A DNA stretch of 64,000 nucleotides from the NCBI GenBank assembly GCA_001801575.1, contig MGYC01000022.1, forward strand, positions 68,123 to 132,122, in the 5' to 3' direction. A program made the position numbers and the translations under genes. This DNA is from Gammaproteobacteria bacterium RIFCSPHIGHO2_12_FULL_41_20. Lineage in GTDB: Bacteria; Pseudomonadota; Gammaproteobacteria; DSM-16500. Shown piece after piece: positions 1 to 8,563 of the stretch; position 1 is the stretch's first letter, and every line of letters begins with the position of its first letter. A model generated the notes under the pieces. That model searched no databases. It saw only the letters and a list, made by a program, of their open reading frames with translations, and had not been told where the DNA came from.

Positions 1-294
1 ACTGAGGTTTTGAAGCGGCGCTTCCATTGGGTATATGCCTTATTAGTGCGTAAATTTGGCTTTGATGATTTTAACCACACCGTATTTGTGAAAGGCACAG
101 TGGAGTTAGGCGATGTGTGTTATGAAGTCAGTGATGTTAAATTAATTGATGGCGTGTGTGTGAATGGGTCCGGTCAAGCCATCGGTTGGTTAGCGCGTAC
201 AGTACGTTATGTGCAAACGGGATATCTCTATCATTATGCACTGAGTATGGTGATAGGAGTATTAGTCTTTCTTCTTTGGTTTATTTGGGGATAG
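1..294 (+). CDS. nuoL: NADH-quinone oxidoreductase subunit L, C-terminal end (partial)
   Basis: The reading frame is open from the first base and runs 97 codons to a TAG, so the gene begins before the window. The visible part is the tail of an antiporter-like complex I subunit: a soluble stretch, then a last hydrophobic helix near the C-terminus. It lies 6 bases before nuoM and the next gene is nuoN, which is the standard nuoL-nuoM-nuoN order. The identification rests mainly on this context and on the typical NuoL C-terminal layout. NuoL is one of the proton-pumping membrane subunits of NADH dehydrogenase I. Confidence 0.85.
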   Translation, partial: TEVLKRRFHWVYALLVRKFGFDDFNHTVFVKGTVELGDVCYEVSDVKLIDGVCVNGSGQAIGWLARTVRYVQTGYLYHYALSMVIGVLVFLLWFIWG

Positions 295-300
295 TTACTT

Positions 301-1854
301 ATGGCATGGCAGTTTCCCCTGTTATCGTTGTTAATTTGGTTACCCATAGTGGGTGCTGTCTGTGTATTGTTGACAGGCAGTGATAAACATGCAGGCACAG
401 CACGAGGTATTGCCATTTTAGTGGCAATTGCCAATTTACTTTTATGCATCCCGTTATACTTGGGTTTTGATGTCACAAGTTATGCCATGCAGTTTCAAGA
501 AGAGCATTTATGGATACGTGCTTATCAAACGCATTATGCATTGGGTGTAGATGGCATTTCTGTCTTGATGGTGATTCTCACCAATTTTACTGGGTTGTTA
601 GTGGTTTTAGCGAGCTCACAAACCATTAAGCTGCGCGTGGCACAATACATGGCAGCATTTTTAACCATGCAAGGCATGATTGTCGGTGTGTTTTGCGCCA
701 TGGATGCCGTGTTATTTTATGTATTTTGGGAAGGTATGTTAATTCCTATGTATCTTTCGATTGGCATGTGGGGTAGTGCGAATCGTTCGTATGCATCGAT
801 TAAGTTTTTCTTGTTTACCTTTTTTGGTTCAATACTGATGTTAATTGCCTTGTTATACCTTTATAACCAAACGGGCACATTTCGTATTCAAGAGTATTAT
901 GGCTTACCGTTAAGTTTGCATGTGCAAAAATATTTATTTTTTGCTTTTCTTCTCGCTTTTGCTGTGAAAGTACCAATGTGGCCGTTACATACCTGGTTGC
1001 CTGATGCGCATACTGAGGCTCCGGCGGGAGGATCGGTTATCTTGGCTGCGTTAATGTTAAAACTAGGCGTGTATGGGTTTTTGCGCTTTAGTATGCCGAT
1101 CACACCCTTAGCTTGTATGCGTTTGGCCGATTTCATGATTGGCATGTCATTGATTGCTATTGTGTACGTGGGCTTAATTGCTATTGTGCAAAAAGACATG
1201 AAGAAATTAATTGCTTATTCCTCTGTAGCGCATATGGGATTTTCTACCTTAGGCTGTTTTATGGTGTATGACATTATTCGCCGCATGGGCAGTTTTCAAG
1301 ATGCATATATGAGTTTAGAAGGAGCGGTGATTCAAATGATTGCGCATGCGTTTGGCTCGGGTGCAATGTTCCTGGGTATAGGTTTAATGGCGGATCGTCT
1401 TGCCAATCACAGTCGTTTAATTAAATCTTACGGCGGTGTGGCGCATAGCATGCCGGTGTTTGCGGCTTTCTTTATGTTGTTTGCTTTGTCTAATGTAGGT
1501 TTGCCGGGAACCGCGGGGTTTGTTGGTGAGTTTATGGTAATTATGAGTGCGTTTCAAACCCACTTCTGGGTAGCAACCATGGCAGCATTAACATTGGTAT
1601 TGGGCGCTTCCTATACATTATGGATGTATAAACGTGTCTTTTTGGGTCCGGTTACTAATGCGGCTGTAGCGACATTTAAAGATATTAATGTAATAGAGAG
1701 GATTAATTATATTTTGTTGGCAGCCGGCGTATTTTTTGTTGGGCTGTATCCATTACCAATTATTAATGTGTTGCGAGTGACCATTGGTCATTTGTTATTA
1801 CAGAGTATTCCTACAGGGTTGGCTATGAATGTGCCAATGGGATGGGCAGCATGA
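301..1854 (+). CDS. nuoM: NADH-quinone oxidoreductase subunit M
   Basis: This is a 517-residue polytopic inner-membrane protein of complex I, related to Mrp antiporters, that contributes to proton translocation. The conserved glutamate falls at residue 144 (FWEGMLIPM), the same number as in E. coli NuoM. The pumping lysine is K223 in AVKVPMWPLHTWLPDAH, followed by the APAGGSVILAALMLKLGVYG helix. Length is normal for the family. The ATG start lies 6 bases after the nuoL stop, and nuoN follows after 73 bases that contain a palindromic repeat. I see no defect. Confidence 0.97.
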   Translation: MAWQFPLLSLLIWLPIVGAVCVLLTGSDKHAGTARGIAILVAIANLLLCIPLYLGFDVTSYAMQFQEEHLWIRAYQTHYALGVDGISVLMVILTNFTGLLVVLASSQTIKLRVAQYMAAFLTMQGMIVGVFCAMDAVLFYVFWEGMLIPMYLSIGMWGSANRSYASIKFFLFTFFGSILMLIALLYLYNQTGTFRIQEYYGLPLSLHVQKYLFFAFLLAFAVKVPMWPLHTWLPDAHTEAPAGGSVILAALMLKLGVYGFLRFSMPITPLACMRLADFMIGMSLIAIVYVGLIAIVQKDMKKLIAYSSVAHMGFSTLGCFMVYDIIRRMGSFQDAYMSLEGAVIQMIAHAFGSGAMFLGIGLMADRLANHSRLIKSYGGVAHSMPVFAAFFMLFALSNVGLPGTAGFVGEFMVIMSAFQTHFWVATMAALTLVLGASYTLWMYKRVFLGPVTNAAVATFKDINVIERINYILLAAGVFFVGLYPLPIINVLRVTIGHLLLQSIPTGLAMNVPMGWAA

Positions 1855-1883
1855 GCGGTGGGAGAGAAGGTCTAAGCTAAATC

Positions 1884-1920
1884 CCCTCTCCCGCTTGCGG
1901 GAGAGGGTTAGGGTGAGGGT
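1884..1920 (+). repeat. CCCTCTCCC-type palindromic repeat upstream of nuoN
   Basis: A perfect 11-base stem, CCCTCTCCCGC (1884-1894) and GCGGGAGAGGG (1897-1907), has a 2-base loop and is followed by a purine-rich tail, TTAGGGTGAGGGT. No T-run follows, so it is not a classical terminator. The tail ends 7 bases before the nuoN ATG and is the only Shine-Dalgarno-like sequence there. Relatives with the same tail occur at 38732, 57618 and 63931. Confidence 0.8.
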
Positions 1921-1927
1921 GTAAATA

Positions 1928-3379
1928 ATGAACTTTACTTTGCCATTATTTTCGGCAGCGTTTCCAGAACTTATTCTACTAAGCATGACCTGCATAGTGC
2001 TCTTGGCAGATATTTTTTTGCCGGCACGACTACGCGGGCTGACTTATTATTTAACCCAACTCACCTTAGTCCTGGCCTTTGTTGCCGCTTTTATGCAATA
2101 CCAAGATTACCCGGAACCTATTATCACTTTTCATCGCGGCTATATTGTCGATAAGCTGGCGATACTATCTAAGCTAATCATGTATGTGTTTAGCCTATTC
2201 GCATTTATTTATGCGCGTGACTATATTAAAGAACGCCGCATTGCTACTGGTGAATATTATTTGCTAGGTTTGTTTTCAGTGCTTGGCATGTCAATTATGG
2301 TTTCAGCGTATAGTTTGCTTACCATTTACTTGGGATTGGAATTATTATCCTTGTCTCTATATGCCATGGTGGCTATGTATAAGGACTCTACTTTAGCAAC
2401 CGAAGCAGCTATCAAATACTTTGTGATGGGGGCGTTGGCGTCAGGATTATTTTTATATGGGATTTCATTGTTGTACGGTATTACTGGCGATATCCAAATT
2501 GCGACGATTGCTCAGACTTTACAATCGAATCTGAATTTAGTCGCCTTGGTAGCGTTAATTTTTATTATTTCAGGATTGATTTTTAAATTTGGTGCCGTGC
2601 CATTTCACATGTGGGTGCCGGATGTATATCAGGGTTCAGCTACGCCGGTAACGTTATTCATTGCCAGTGCGCCGAAAGTGGCTGCCTTTGTCATTATGGT
2701 TAGAGTATTAGTACAAGCATTACCTAGTTTACAAGTAGCATGGGAACAAGTACTCATTTTAGTTGCAATATTGTCAATGTTCTTTGGCAATCTATTGGCG
2801 ATTGCGCAAACCAATCTTAAACGCATGTTAGCGTATTCATCGATTGCCCATATTGGTTATACGTTGTTGGGTATTTTGGCTGGACCGCAATCTGCGCAAG
2901 GCTATTCTGCCGCCATGTTTTATATTTCCACCTATGTGCTGGTTGCCGCCGGTGCATTTGCGATCATTGCTATCTTAAGTAAGCAAGGTATGGAGTTTGA
3001 TCAGTTAAATGATTATCGTGGGTTAAACGCCCGCAATCCTTGGTTAGCTTTTATGATGTTATTGCTGATGTTTTCCATGGCAGGGGTACCGCCTACAGTG
3101 GGTTTCTTTGCCAAGCTAGGCTTATTACAGGCGTTGGTAGAGGCGCACTTGGTGTGGCTAGCGGTATTAGCATTAGTGTTTGCTTTAATTGGCGCTTATT
3201 ATTATTTACGCATTGTGATGCTGATGTACTTTGAAGAGCCTGCTACGCCACAACATAGTCAACATATTGCGGTATCCCCAGGTTTGGCGGCCGTGATTAG
3301 TGTCAATGGTGTTGCTGCATTAGCACTGGGCTTGTTACCAAGTACGTTTATTGACCTATGCCGTATTTCCGTTGGGTGA
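1928..3379 (+). CDS. nuoN: NADH-quinone oxidoreductase subunit N
   Basis: This is a 483-residue multi-pass complex I subunit and the last gene of the nuo operon. The conserved membrane glutamate is E138 (LGLELLSLSLYAM). The key lysine is K220 in FKFGAVPFHMWVPDVYQG. Later helices carry LKRMLAYSSIAHIGY, the usual NuoN signature. Length is typical. The spacer from nuoM contains the 1884-1920 palindrome, whose G-rich tail seems to serve as ribosome binding site. It is tail to tail with the minus-strand gene at 3400. Confidence 0.97.
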   Translation: MNFTLPLFSAAFPELILLSMTCIVLLADIFLPARLRGLTYYLTQLTLVLAFVAAFMQYQDYPEPIITFHRGYIVDKLAILSKLIMYVFSLFAFIYARDYIKERRIATGEYYLLGLFSVLGMSIMVSAYSLLTIYLGLELLSLSLYAMVAMYKDSTLATEAAIKYFVMGALASGLFLYGISLLYGITGDIQIATIAQTLQSNLNLVALVALIFIISGLIFKFGAVPFHMWVPDVYQGSATPVTLFIASAPKVAAFVIMVRVLVQALPSLQVAWEQVLILVAILSMFFGNLLAIAQTNLKRMLAYSSIAHIGYTLLGILAGPQSAQGYSAAMFYISTYVLVAAGAFAIIAILSKQGMEFDQLNDYRGLNARNPWLAFMMLLLMFSMAGVPPTVGFFAKLGLLQALVEAHLVWLAVLALVFALIGAYYYLRIVMLMYFEEPATPQHSQHIAVSPGLAAVISVNGVAALALGLLPSTFIDLCRISVG

Positions 3380-3399
3380 GAGATAGATCGGTATAAAAA

Positions 3400-3861
3400 T
3401 TAAGGTGACCTTCCTGCTGGGGGTTGGTATCTCTGTATTTGGTTGCGGCGAATGTTGTCATCAACACCCCCGTGTTTATGTATGAGAGCAATTGTTGCAG
3501 TGTCCCCATTCCTTTTAGCACACTGCATAGGGGTTTCCCACTCTCCTGCAGAAGGCGTAATCGCACCATTGGAATTGATGGGCATATAGGGCTGATTAAT
3601 GTTGCCTCCCTTAAGCAGAGATACTAGCTGGTTTAAGGTGTTCCTGTCTGACTTAGCATCAATTGCATACACAAGTGCATTTATAATTAGTTGTTGCTTG
3701 GTTTGTTCAGAGAGATTTATTATGGAGTTTCCGTTTGTATCAACGACGTTTTGTTGATCAGTTATTAAAGAATTCAAGATATCGAGTGCGTGCTGGTCAT
3801 TTCCTGTGGATATAGCATCTTCAATGTCATTTCTTGCCTCCAAAAAATAATAAACTGGCAT
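3400..3861 (-). CDS. Small orphan protein with one ankyrin-like unit
   Basis: I do not recognise a family for this 153-residue protein. It has no signal peptide or membrane segment. Residues of about 110-135 read TPMQCAKRNGDTATIALIHK followed by HGG, which fits the consensus of a single ankyrin repeat (TPLHxAxxxGxxxxVxxLLxxGA); the N-terminal half is predicted helical and could hold diverged units. The start is supported by a good Shine-Dalgarno (TAGGAG about 8 bases before ATG). It stands alone on the minus strand between nuoN and queA. Ankyrin-like proteins in host-associated bacteria are often secreted effectors; that role is only a guess here. Confidence 0.7.
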   Translation of the reverse strand: MPVYYFLEARNDIEDAISTGNDQHALDILNSLITDQQNVVDTNGNSIINLSEQTKQQLIINALVYAIDAKSDRNTLNQLVSLLKGGNINQPYMPINSNGAITPSAGEWETPMQCAKRNGDTATIALIHKHGGVDDNIRRNQIQRYQPPAGRSP

Positions 3862-4020
3862 GATTTGTTTCTCCTATTGTTTTTTTATAGTCCAATTTAA
3901 TTTAAAGTATAGCTTATAGGCATCTATAAAGGAGTTCTCTTAAGCTCGACTTTTGGCCGTTTAGCGAAAGATCTATTTAATCCGTAGCAGACAACCATGA
4001 AGGCTCAATTTTTGGTGAAC

Positions 4021-4176
4021 CTATTTTGTCATCCCAGAATTTAATGCTGAGGTGCGTAATTGCTGAATCAAGTGTTGAATGGCTGTAGCTAATTCACCAT
4101 CATAACTGGAAGATACTGTGGATTCACGAGTCCGCTGTTTACGATATATAGCCAAATCAATTATATTCGTGGTCAT
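4021..4176 (-). CDS. Small 51-residue hypothetical protein
   Basis: A short open frame begins MTTNIIDLAIYRKQRTRES and ends SALNSGMTK. It is preceded by a clear Shine-Dalgarno, AAAAAGGAC, 6 bases before the ATG. Codon use looks normal and the product is a plausible soluble helical protein with a basic N-terminal part. It lies upstream of, and on the same strand as, the orphan at 3400, about 160 bases away, and diverges from queA. The rest of the 3862-4288 spacer is AT-rich and shows nothing else clear. I know no function for it. Confidence 0.55.
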   Translation of the reverse strand: MTTNIIDLAIYRKQRTRESTVSSSYDGELATAIQHLIQQLRTSALNSGMTK

Positions 4177-4288
4177 ATGAAAGTCCTTTTTCATAGTTAA
4201 ACCTAACTCAGGTTAAAGAAAATATAATTTAAATTCATGTACTTGGCTATCAGCAAAAGTGGGCGGAGAGGTTGAGATTTAGCTTACA

Positions 4289-5323
4289 ATGAAACTAAGC
4301 GATTTTTTATACGATTTACCTGCAGAACTCATTGCACAGCACCCATTAGCGGATCGCAGTGCTAGCCGTTTGTTGTGTTTAGACAGGCACACTGGGATTA
4401 TTCAGCATTGTCAGTTTTCTGCGATTATAGATTTGTTAACAGCAAAAGACTTACTGGTATTCAATAATACACGTGTGATTCCTGCGCGTTTATTGGGCAG
4501 TAAAGACACCGGCGGGCAAATTGAAGTCTTCGTGGAGCGTATTTTAGATGCGCGGCGGATTAGTGCGAAAGTACGTGCGAGTAAACCACCCCGACCAGGT
4601 AGCAGATTGTGGTTGGGTGAGCAAGAAGCCTGTCTATTCGAAGTCATGCACCGTGAAGATGAGTTTTATATATTATATAGCCATGATTCCCAACCAGTGT
4701 TGACAGTGATTGAGAGTATTGGCCAAATTCCATTGCCACCTTATATTGATCGTTTACCGGAAAATCATGACAGTGAACGTTATCAAACGATTTATGCTCA
4801 GCACAAGGGTTCTGTAGCTGCGCCAACGGCAGGATTGCATTTTGATGAGGAACTGTTTAGCCGATTGCGCGCTAAAGGTGTAGCAATAGGATTTTTAACT
4901 TTACATGTTGGGGCGGGAACTTATACCCCCGTACGGACAGAAAATATTCAGGCGCATCGTATGCATGCGGAATATTTAGAAGTATCCTCTGCCTTATGTG
5001 AGCAAGTGCGTATGACGCAACAACGGGGTGGGCGTGTGGTGGCAGTAGGGACAACAACTGTGCGCGGCTTGGAGACTGCCAGTGCAAGTGGGAAAATTCA
5101 ACCCTATAGCGGTGAAACAGCTATTTTTATTTATCCGGGTTATCTATTTCGCTGTGTTGATGCGTTGATTACGAATTTGCATTTACCAGGGTCTTCGTTG
5201 CTTATGTTAGTTTGTGCCTTGGGAGGCCATGCGGCGATGATGCGAGCTTATCACGCAGCGGTGGCACAACGTTATCGGTTTTTTAGTTACGGCGATGCTA
5301 TGTGGGTGGGGGTAGATGCGTAG
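4289..5323 (+). CDS. queA: S-adenosylmethionine:tRNA ribosyltransferase-isomerase
   Basis: This 344-residue enzyme transfers and isomerises the ribosyl part of SAM onto preQ1 in tRNA, giving epoxyqueuosine at position 34. The N-terminus (MKLSDFLYDLPAELIAQHP) is diagnostic. Other conserved blocks are FNNTRVIPARLLG, IGQIPLPPYI, SVAAPTAGLHFDEEL, LHVGAGTYTPVR and ITNLHLPGSSLLMLVCA. Length is normal. In many gammaproteobacteria tgt follows immediately, but here the next gene is yajC behind its own promoter. QueE, an earlier enzyme of the same pathway, is encoded at 38779. Confidence 0.97.
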   Translation: MKLSDFLYDLPAELIAQHPLADRSASRLLCLDRHTGIIQHCQFSAIIDLLTAKDLLVFNNTRVIPARLLGSKDTGGQIEVFVERILDARRISAKVRASKPPRPGSRLWLGEQEACLFEVMHREDEFYILYSHDSQPVLTVIESIGQIPLPPYIDRLPENHDSERYQTIYAQHKGSVAAPTAGLHFDEELFSRLRAKGVAIGFLTLHVGAGTYTPVRTENIQAHRMHAEYLEVSSALCEQVRMTQQRGGRVVAVGTTTVRGLETASASGKIQPYSGETAIFIYPGYLFRCVDALITNLHLPGSSLLMLVCALGGHAAMMRAYHAAVAQRYRFFSYGDAMWVGVDA

Positions 5324-5331
5324 AGAATAAT

Positions 5332-5359
5332 TTGACCCTATTCAGAAAGCGTCTATAAT
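5332..5359 (+). promoter_or_regulatory. Sigma70-type promoter for yajC-secD-secF
   Basis: TTGACC (5332-5337) and a perfect TATAAT (5354-5359) are separated by 16 bases. They lie in the short space between queA and yajC, about 37 bases before the yajC ATG. This is the best promoter match I found in the window and would make the sec genes independent of queA. Confidence 0.7.
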
Positions 5360-5395
5360 CCTGCAACTGGCTTAATTATCCTAGGAATAAACATA

Positions 5396-5749
5396 ATGAC
5401 CCTATTCGATTTCTTTATCTCTTCTGCTTATGCAGCAGATGCCTCAGTGGCAGGAACAGTGCCAGCAGGAGGATCCTTTTCATTCTTTATTATTTTTGCC
5501 GTATTTATTTTATTTTTTTATTTTGCAATATGGCGGCCACAAAATAAGCGCAATAAAGAACAACGAGATTTATTAGGCTCGCTTGCCAAAGGCGACGAAG
5601 TGATTACTGTTGGTGGAGTCTTAGGTAAAATAGGTAAAATCAGCGACCAATATGTGGTGCTAACTATTGCTGATAATACCGACATTGTCATACAAAAATC
5701 TGCAGTGGTTACTGCATTACCGAAAGGCACACTGAAGTCACTTATGTAG
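5396..5749 (+). CDS. yajC: Preprotein translocase subunit YajC
   Basis: This 117-residue inner-membrane protein of the SecDF-YajC complex assists SecYEG. It has one transmembrane segment at about residues 26-46, followed by the family motif RPQNKRNKEQRDLLGSLAKG and the KGDEVITVGGVLGKI region. The start is supported by AGGAA 8 bases upstream and by the promoter at 5332-5359. secD follows after 20 bases, as in most proteobacteria. Confidence 0.96.
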   Translation: MTLFDFFISSAYAADASVAGTVPAGGSFSFFIIFAVFILFFYFAIWRPQNKRNKEQRDLLGSLAKGDEVITVGGVLGKIGKISDQYVVLTIADNTDIVIQKSAVVTALPKGTLKSLM

Positions 5750-5769
5750 AAGTTATTAGGTGGATATTA

Positions 5770-7638
5770 ATGAATCGTTATCCCGTATGGAAATATATCT
5801 TGATTGTTGTGGTACTTATATGTGGGGTTATTTATGCCTTGCCCAATTTGTATGGAGAGGTACCGGCAGTGCAAGTGGCAGCGGCGAATTCAGCAGTTAC
5901 GATAAATTCGCAACTTACCGATACCATAAAACAAGCATTAACTACTGCTAATATTGCTTATACTCATGCGCAACAAGAAAATCGCACGGTATTATTTACT
6001 TTTGCTTCTCCCGATGTGCAACTGCAAGCCAAAGAAGTGATCCAGCAAACACTGGGGGAAAATTATCTAGTTGCTTTAAATCTAGCTCCTACTACCCCTG
6101 TCTGGCTAAAATCTCTGGGTGCCACACCGATGAAATTGGGGCTAGATTTACGCGGCGGTGTGCATTTTCTCTTGCAGGTTGATGTTAATTCCGTATTACA
6201 ACAGCGTACAGAAGGAGACTTACACAATATTGCTCAAGCACTACGTGATGAACATATTCGTTATTCAGGCGTGTTCCGCCAAGGTAAAGAAGGCGTTATG
6301 TTGCAGTTTCGCACGCTGGAAGCGAGAGAGGATGCTTATACTTTTGTAACTCAGCGTTATCCGGAGTTTAGTTGGACTAAGCAATCATCTGCAGCAGATG
6401 AATTTGCTCTACAAGGTGCATGGGCGCCAGCCGCACTTTATCAAGCACGCCAGGAAACATTAGAGCAAGCGATGAATACCCTGCGTAATCGGGTGAATGA
6501 GTTAGGGATTTCTGAGGCTATTGTGCAGCAACAAGGGGATAGCCGGGTGTCGGTAGATTTACCGGGAGTGCAAGATACAGCACAAGCTAAAAGCTTAATC
6601 GGGAAGACGGCGACATTAGAATTTCACATGGTGGATGTAGAACATGACCCTGCATTAGTAGCGGCAGGTGGCATGGCACCTACGGATACCCGGTTATATG
6701 ATTGGCATGGTCAGCCTACTTTATTAAAAAACCAAATTGTGTTGCGTGGCTCATCTATTGTGAGCGCGCGCTCTGGCTTTGGGGAGGATGGACGAGCAAA
6801 TGTGGATGTGCGGTTAAGTGGTATGGGCGATAGTTTGTTTACCAAAACCACGGCTGAAAGCATTGGTAAGCCGATGGCAGTAGTCTATGTGGAAGTAAAG
6901 TCGACACCTAAATTAGTCGATGGTAAACAAGAAATTAGTTATCAAACTGAACGACATGTAATCAGTGTGGCGACCATCCAAAGCGCGCTCGGCAATGGTT
7001 TTCAAATTACCGGGTTAGCCAGTGCTGATGAAGCAAAGACATTAGCCTTGTTATTGCGCGCCGGGGCATTACCTGCTCCAGTGACAATTATCGAAGAGCG
7101 ACAAGTCGGCCCTAGCTTAGGTAAGCAGAATATTCACATGGGAATATTGTCGGTAGAAGTGGGGATGGCATTAGTTGTTGTGTTTATGGCGGTTTACTAT
7201 AGCATGATGGGGATAATTGCCGATTTAGCTTTAGTGTTAAACTTAGTGTTGATTGTTGCGGTTTTATCTTTGCTGGGAGCAACGCTGACTTTACCGGGTA
7301 TAGCGGGATTAGTGCTAACCATGGGTATGGCGGTGGATGCCAATGTTTTGATTTTTGAGCGTATTCGTGAAGAATTGCGACGTGGCATGAGTCTACAAGC
7401 CAGTATTTATGCTGGTTATGAGCGTGCATTTGTAACGATTCTCGATGCCAATATTACCACGCTGATTGTAATGATGATTTTGTTTAGCTTAGGCTCAGGG
7501 GTGGTAAAGGGGTTGGCAATTACAGTGACGATTGGTTTGATTACCTCCATGATTACGGCAATTATGGGTACGCGTGCGATAGTAAATCTATTATATGGTC
7601 GCCGTGAGGCAAAACGCATTTCAATAGGAATAGCTTGA
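5770..7638 (+). CDS. secD: Protein translocase subunit SecD
   Basis: This 622-residue RND-type membrane protein uses the proton gradient to pull exported proteins through the Sec channel. It has an N-terminal membrane helix (residues about 7-25), then the GLDLRGGVHFLLQVD block that opens the periplasmic P1 domain, and a C-terminal five-helix bundle containing GLVLTMGMAVDANVLIFERIREELRRG. The size matches gammaproteobacterial SecD. Its TGA overlaps the secF ATG (TGATG), consistent with coupled translation. Confidence 0.97.
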   Translation: MNRYPVWKYILIVVVLICGVIYALPNLYGEVPAVQVAAANSAVTINSQLTDTIKQALTTANIAYTHAQQENRTVLFTFASPDVQLQAKEVIQQTLGENYLVALNLAPTTPVWLKSLGATPMKLGLDLRGGVHFLLQVDVNSVLQQRTEGDLHNIAQALRDEHIRYSGVFRQGKEGVMLQFRTLEAREDAYTFVTQRYPEFSWTKQSSAADEFALQGAWAPAALYQARQETLEQAMNTLRNRVNELGISEAIVQQQGDSRVSVDLPGVQDTAQAKSLIGKTATLEFHMVDVEHDPALVAAGGMAPTDTRLYDWHGQPTLLKNQIVLRGSSIVSARSGFGEDGRANVDVRLSGMGDSLFTKTTAESIGKPMAVVYVEVKSTPKLVDGKQEISYQTERHVISVATIQSALGNGFQITGLASADEAKTLALLLRAGALPAPVTIIEERQVGPSLGKQNIHMGILSVEVGMALVVVFMAVYYSMMGIIADLALVLNLVLIVAVLSLLGATLTLPGIAGLVLTMGMAVDANVLIFERIREELRRGMSLQASIYAGYERAFVTILDANITTLIVMMILFSLGSGVVKGLAITVTIGLITSMITAIMGTRAIVNLLYGRREAKRISIGIA

Positions 7639-8561
7639 TGGAATTTTTTAAGCAAAATACTAACATTGACTTTATGGCTCAGCGTAAATGGGCGGCGCTA
7701 TTTTCTATTGTCTTGTTTTTACTTTCCATAGGTTCCTTGGCCGTAAAGGGATTGAATTGGGGTTTGGATTTTACAGGTGGAATACAAATTCAATTAAGCT
7801 TTCCAGAGGTTGCCGATCTTACTTTAATACGCAACAATTTGGATCAAGCCGGCTTTAAAGAGGCTATTGTAACGAGTTATGGTACCTCCAAAGATGTGTT
7901 AGTTACCTTGACATCATCAGGCAATGCAGAGAATCAGCAAGATAGGTTAACAAAACAAGTGGTGCAGGTATTGCCTAGCGCGAAGGTGGAACAAGTAAAT
8001 TATATTGGCCCACAAGTCGGAAATGAAATGGTGACGAAAAGTTGGCTAGCTATTATTGTTGCATTGTTAGGGACAATGATTTACATTGCTGCACGTTTTG
8101 AGAAGCGCTTTGCTGTTGCCTCTACAGTGGCATTGATTCATGACCCAGTAATTATTCTAGGGATATTTTCGTTTTTGCACTTAGAGTTTAATCTTATTAC
8201 CTTGGCAGCTATATTAACTGTTATTGGTTATTCGTTAAATGATACGATTGTGATTTTTGATCGTGTGCGTGAAAATTTCCGTAAACTGAGAAAAGCCAGT
8301 GCGCTTGAAGTGATGAACCAAGCCATTAATCAAACTTTATCGCGTACCATTATGACATCTGCGCTAACATTAACTGTGGTATTAGCTTTGTTTTTCTTGG
8401 GTGGGAGTTTGCTACACGGATTTTCCTTGGCGCTAATTATCGGTATTGTGGTAGGCACGTATTCTTCTATTTATGTTGCTGGTGCTTTGTCGATAGCATT
8501 GGGTTTATCACGTTTCCATTTATTGCCGCCAGTCAAAGAAGCATTGGATAATAGGCCTTAG
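7638..8561 (+). CDS. secF: Protein translocase subunit SecF
   Basis: This 307-residue partner of SecD has an N-terminal helix, then the NWGLDFTGGIQIQL motif, a short periplasmic domain and five C-terminal helices including GYSLNDTIVIFDRVRENFRK. I chose the ATG at 7638, which overlaps the secD stop, over an in-frame TTG one codon upstream. suhB begins 2 bases after the stop, so it is probably co-transcribed. Confidence 0.97.
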   Translation: MEFFKQNTNIDFMAQRKWAALFSIVLFLLSIGSLAVKGLNWGLDFTGGIQIQLSFPEVADLTLIRNNLDQAGFKEAIVTSYGTSKDVLVTLTSSGNAENQQDRLTKQVVQVLPSAKVEQVNYIGPQVGNEMVTKSWLAIIVALLGTMIYIAARFEKRFAVASTVALIHDPVIILGIFSFLHLEFNLITLAAILTVIGYSLNDTIVIFDRVRENFRKLRKASALEVMNQAINQTLSRTIMTSALTLTVVLALFFLGGSLLHGFSLALIIGIVVGTYSSIYVAGALSIALGLSRFHLLPPVKEALDNRP

Positions 8562-8563
8562 CG

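Noticed and set aside
897..1199. Minus-strand open frame inside nuoM, and similar frames inside secD, radA, purL and purF
   Set aside because: They are shadows of well-identified genes, without ribosome sites or family features.
1884..1920. Rho-independent terminator between nuoM and nuoN
   Set aside because: The stem is strong but no T-run follows, the genes belong to one operon, and the same sequence recurs before other starts.
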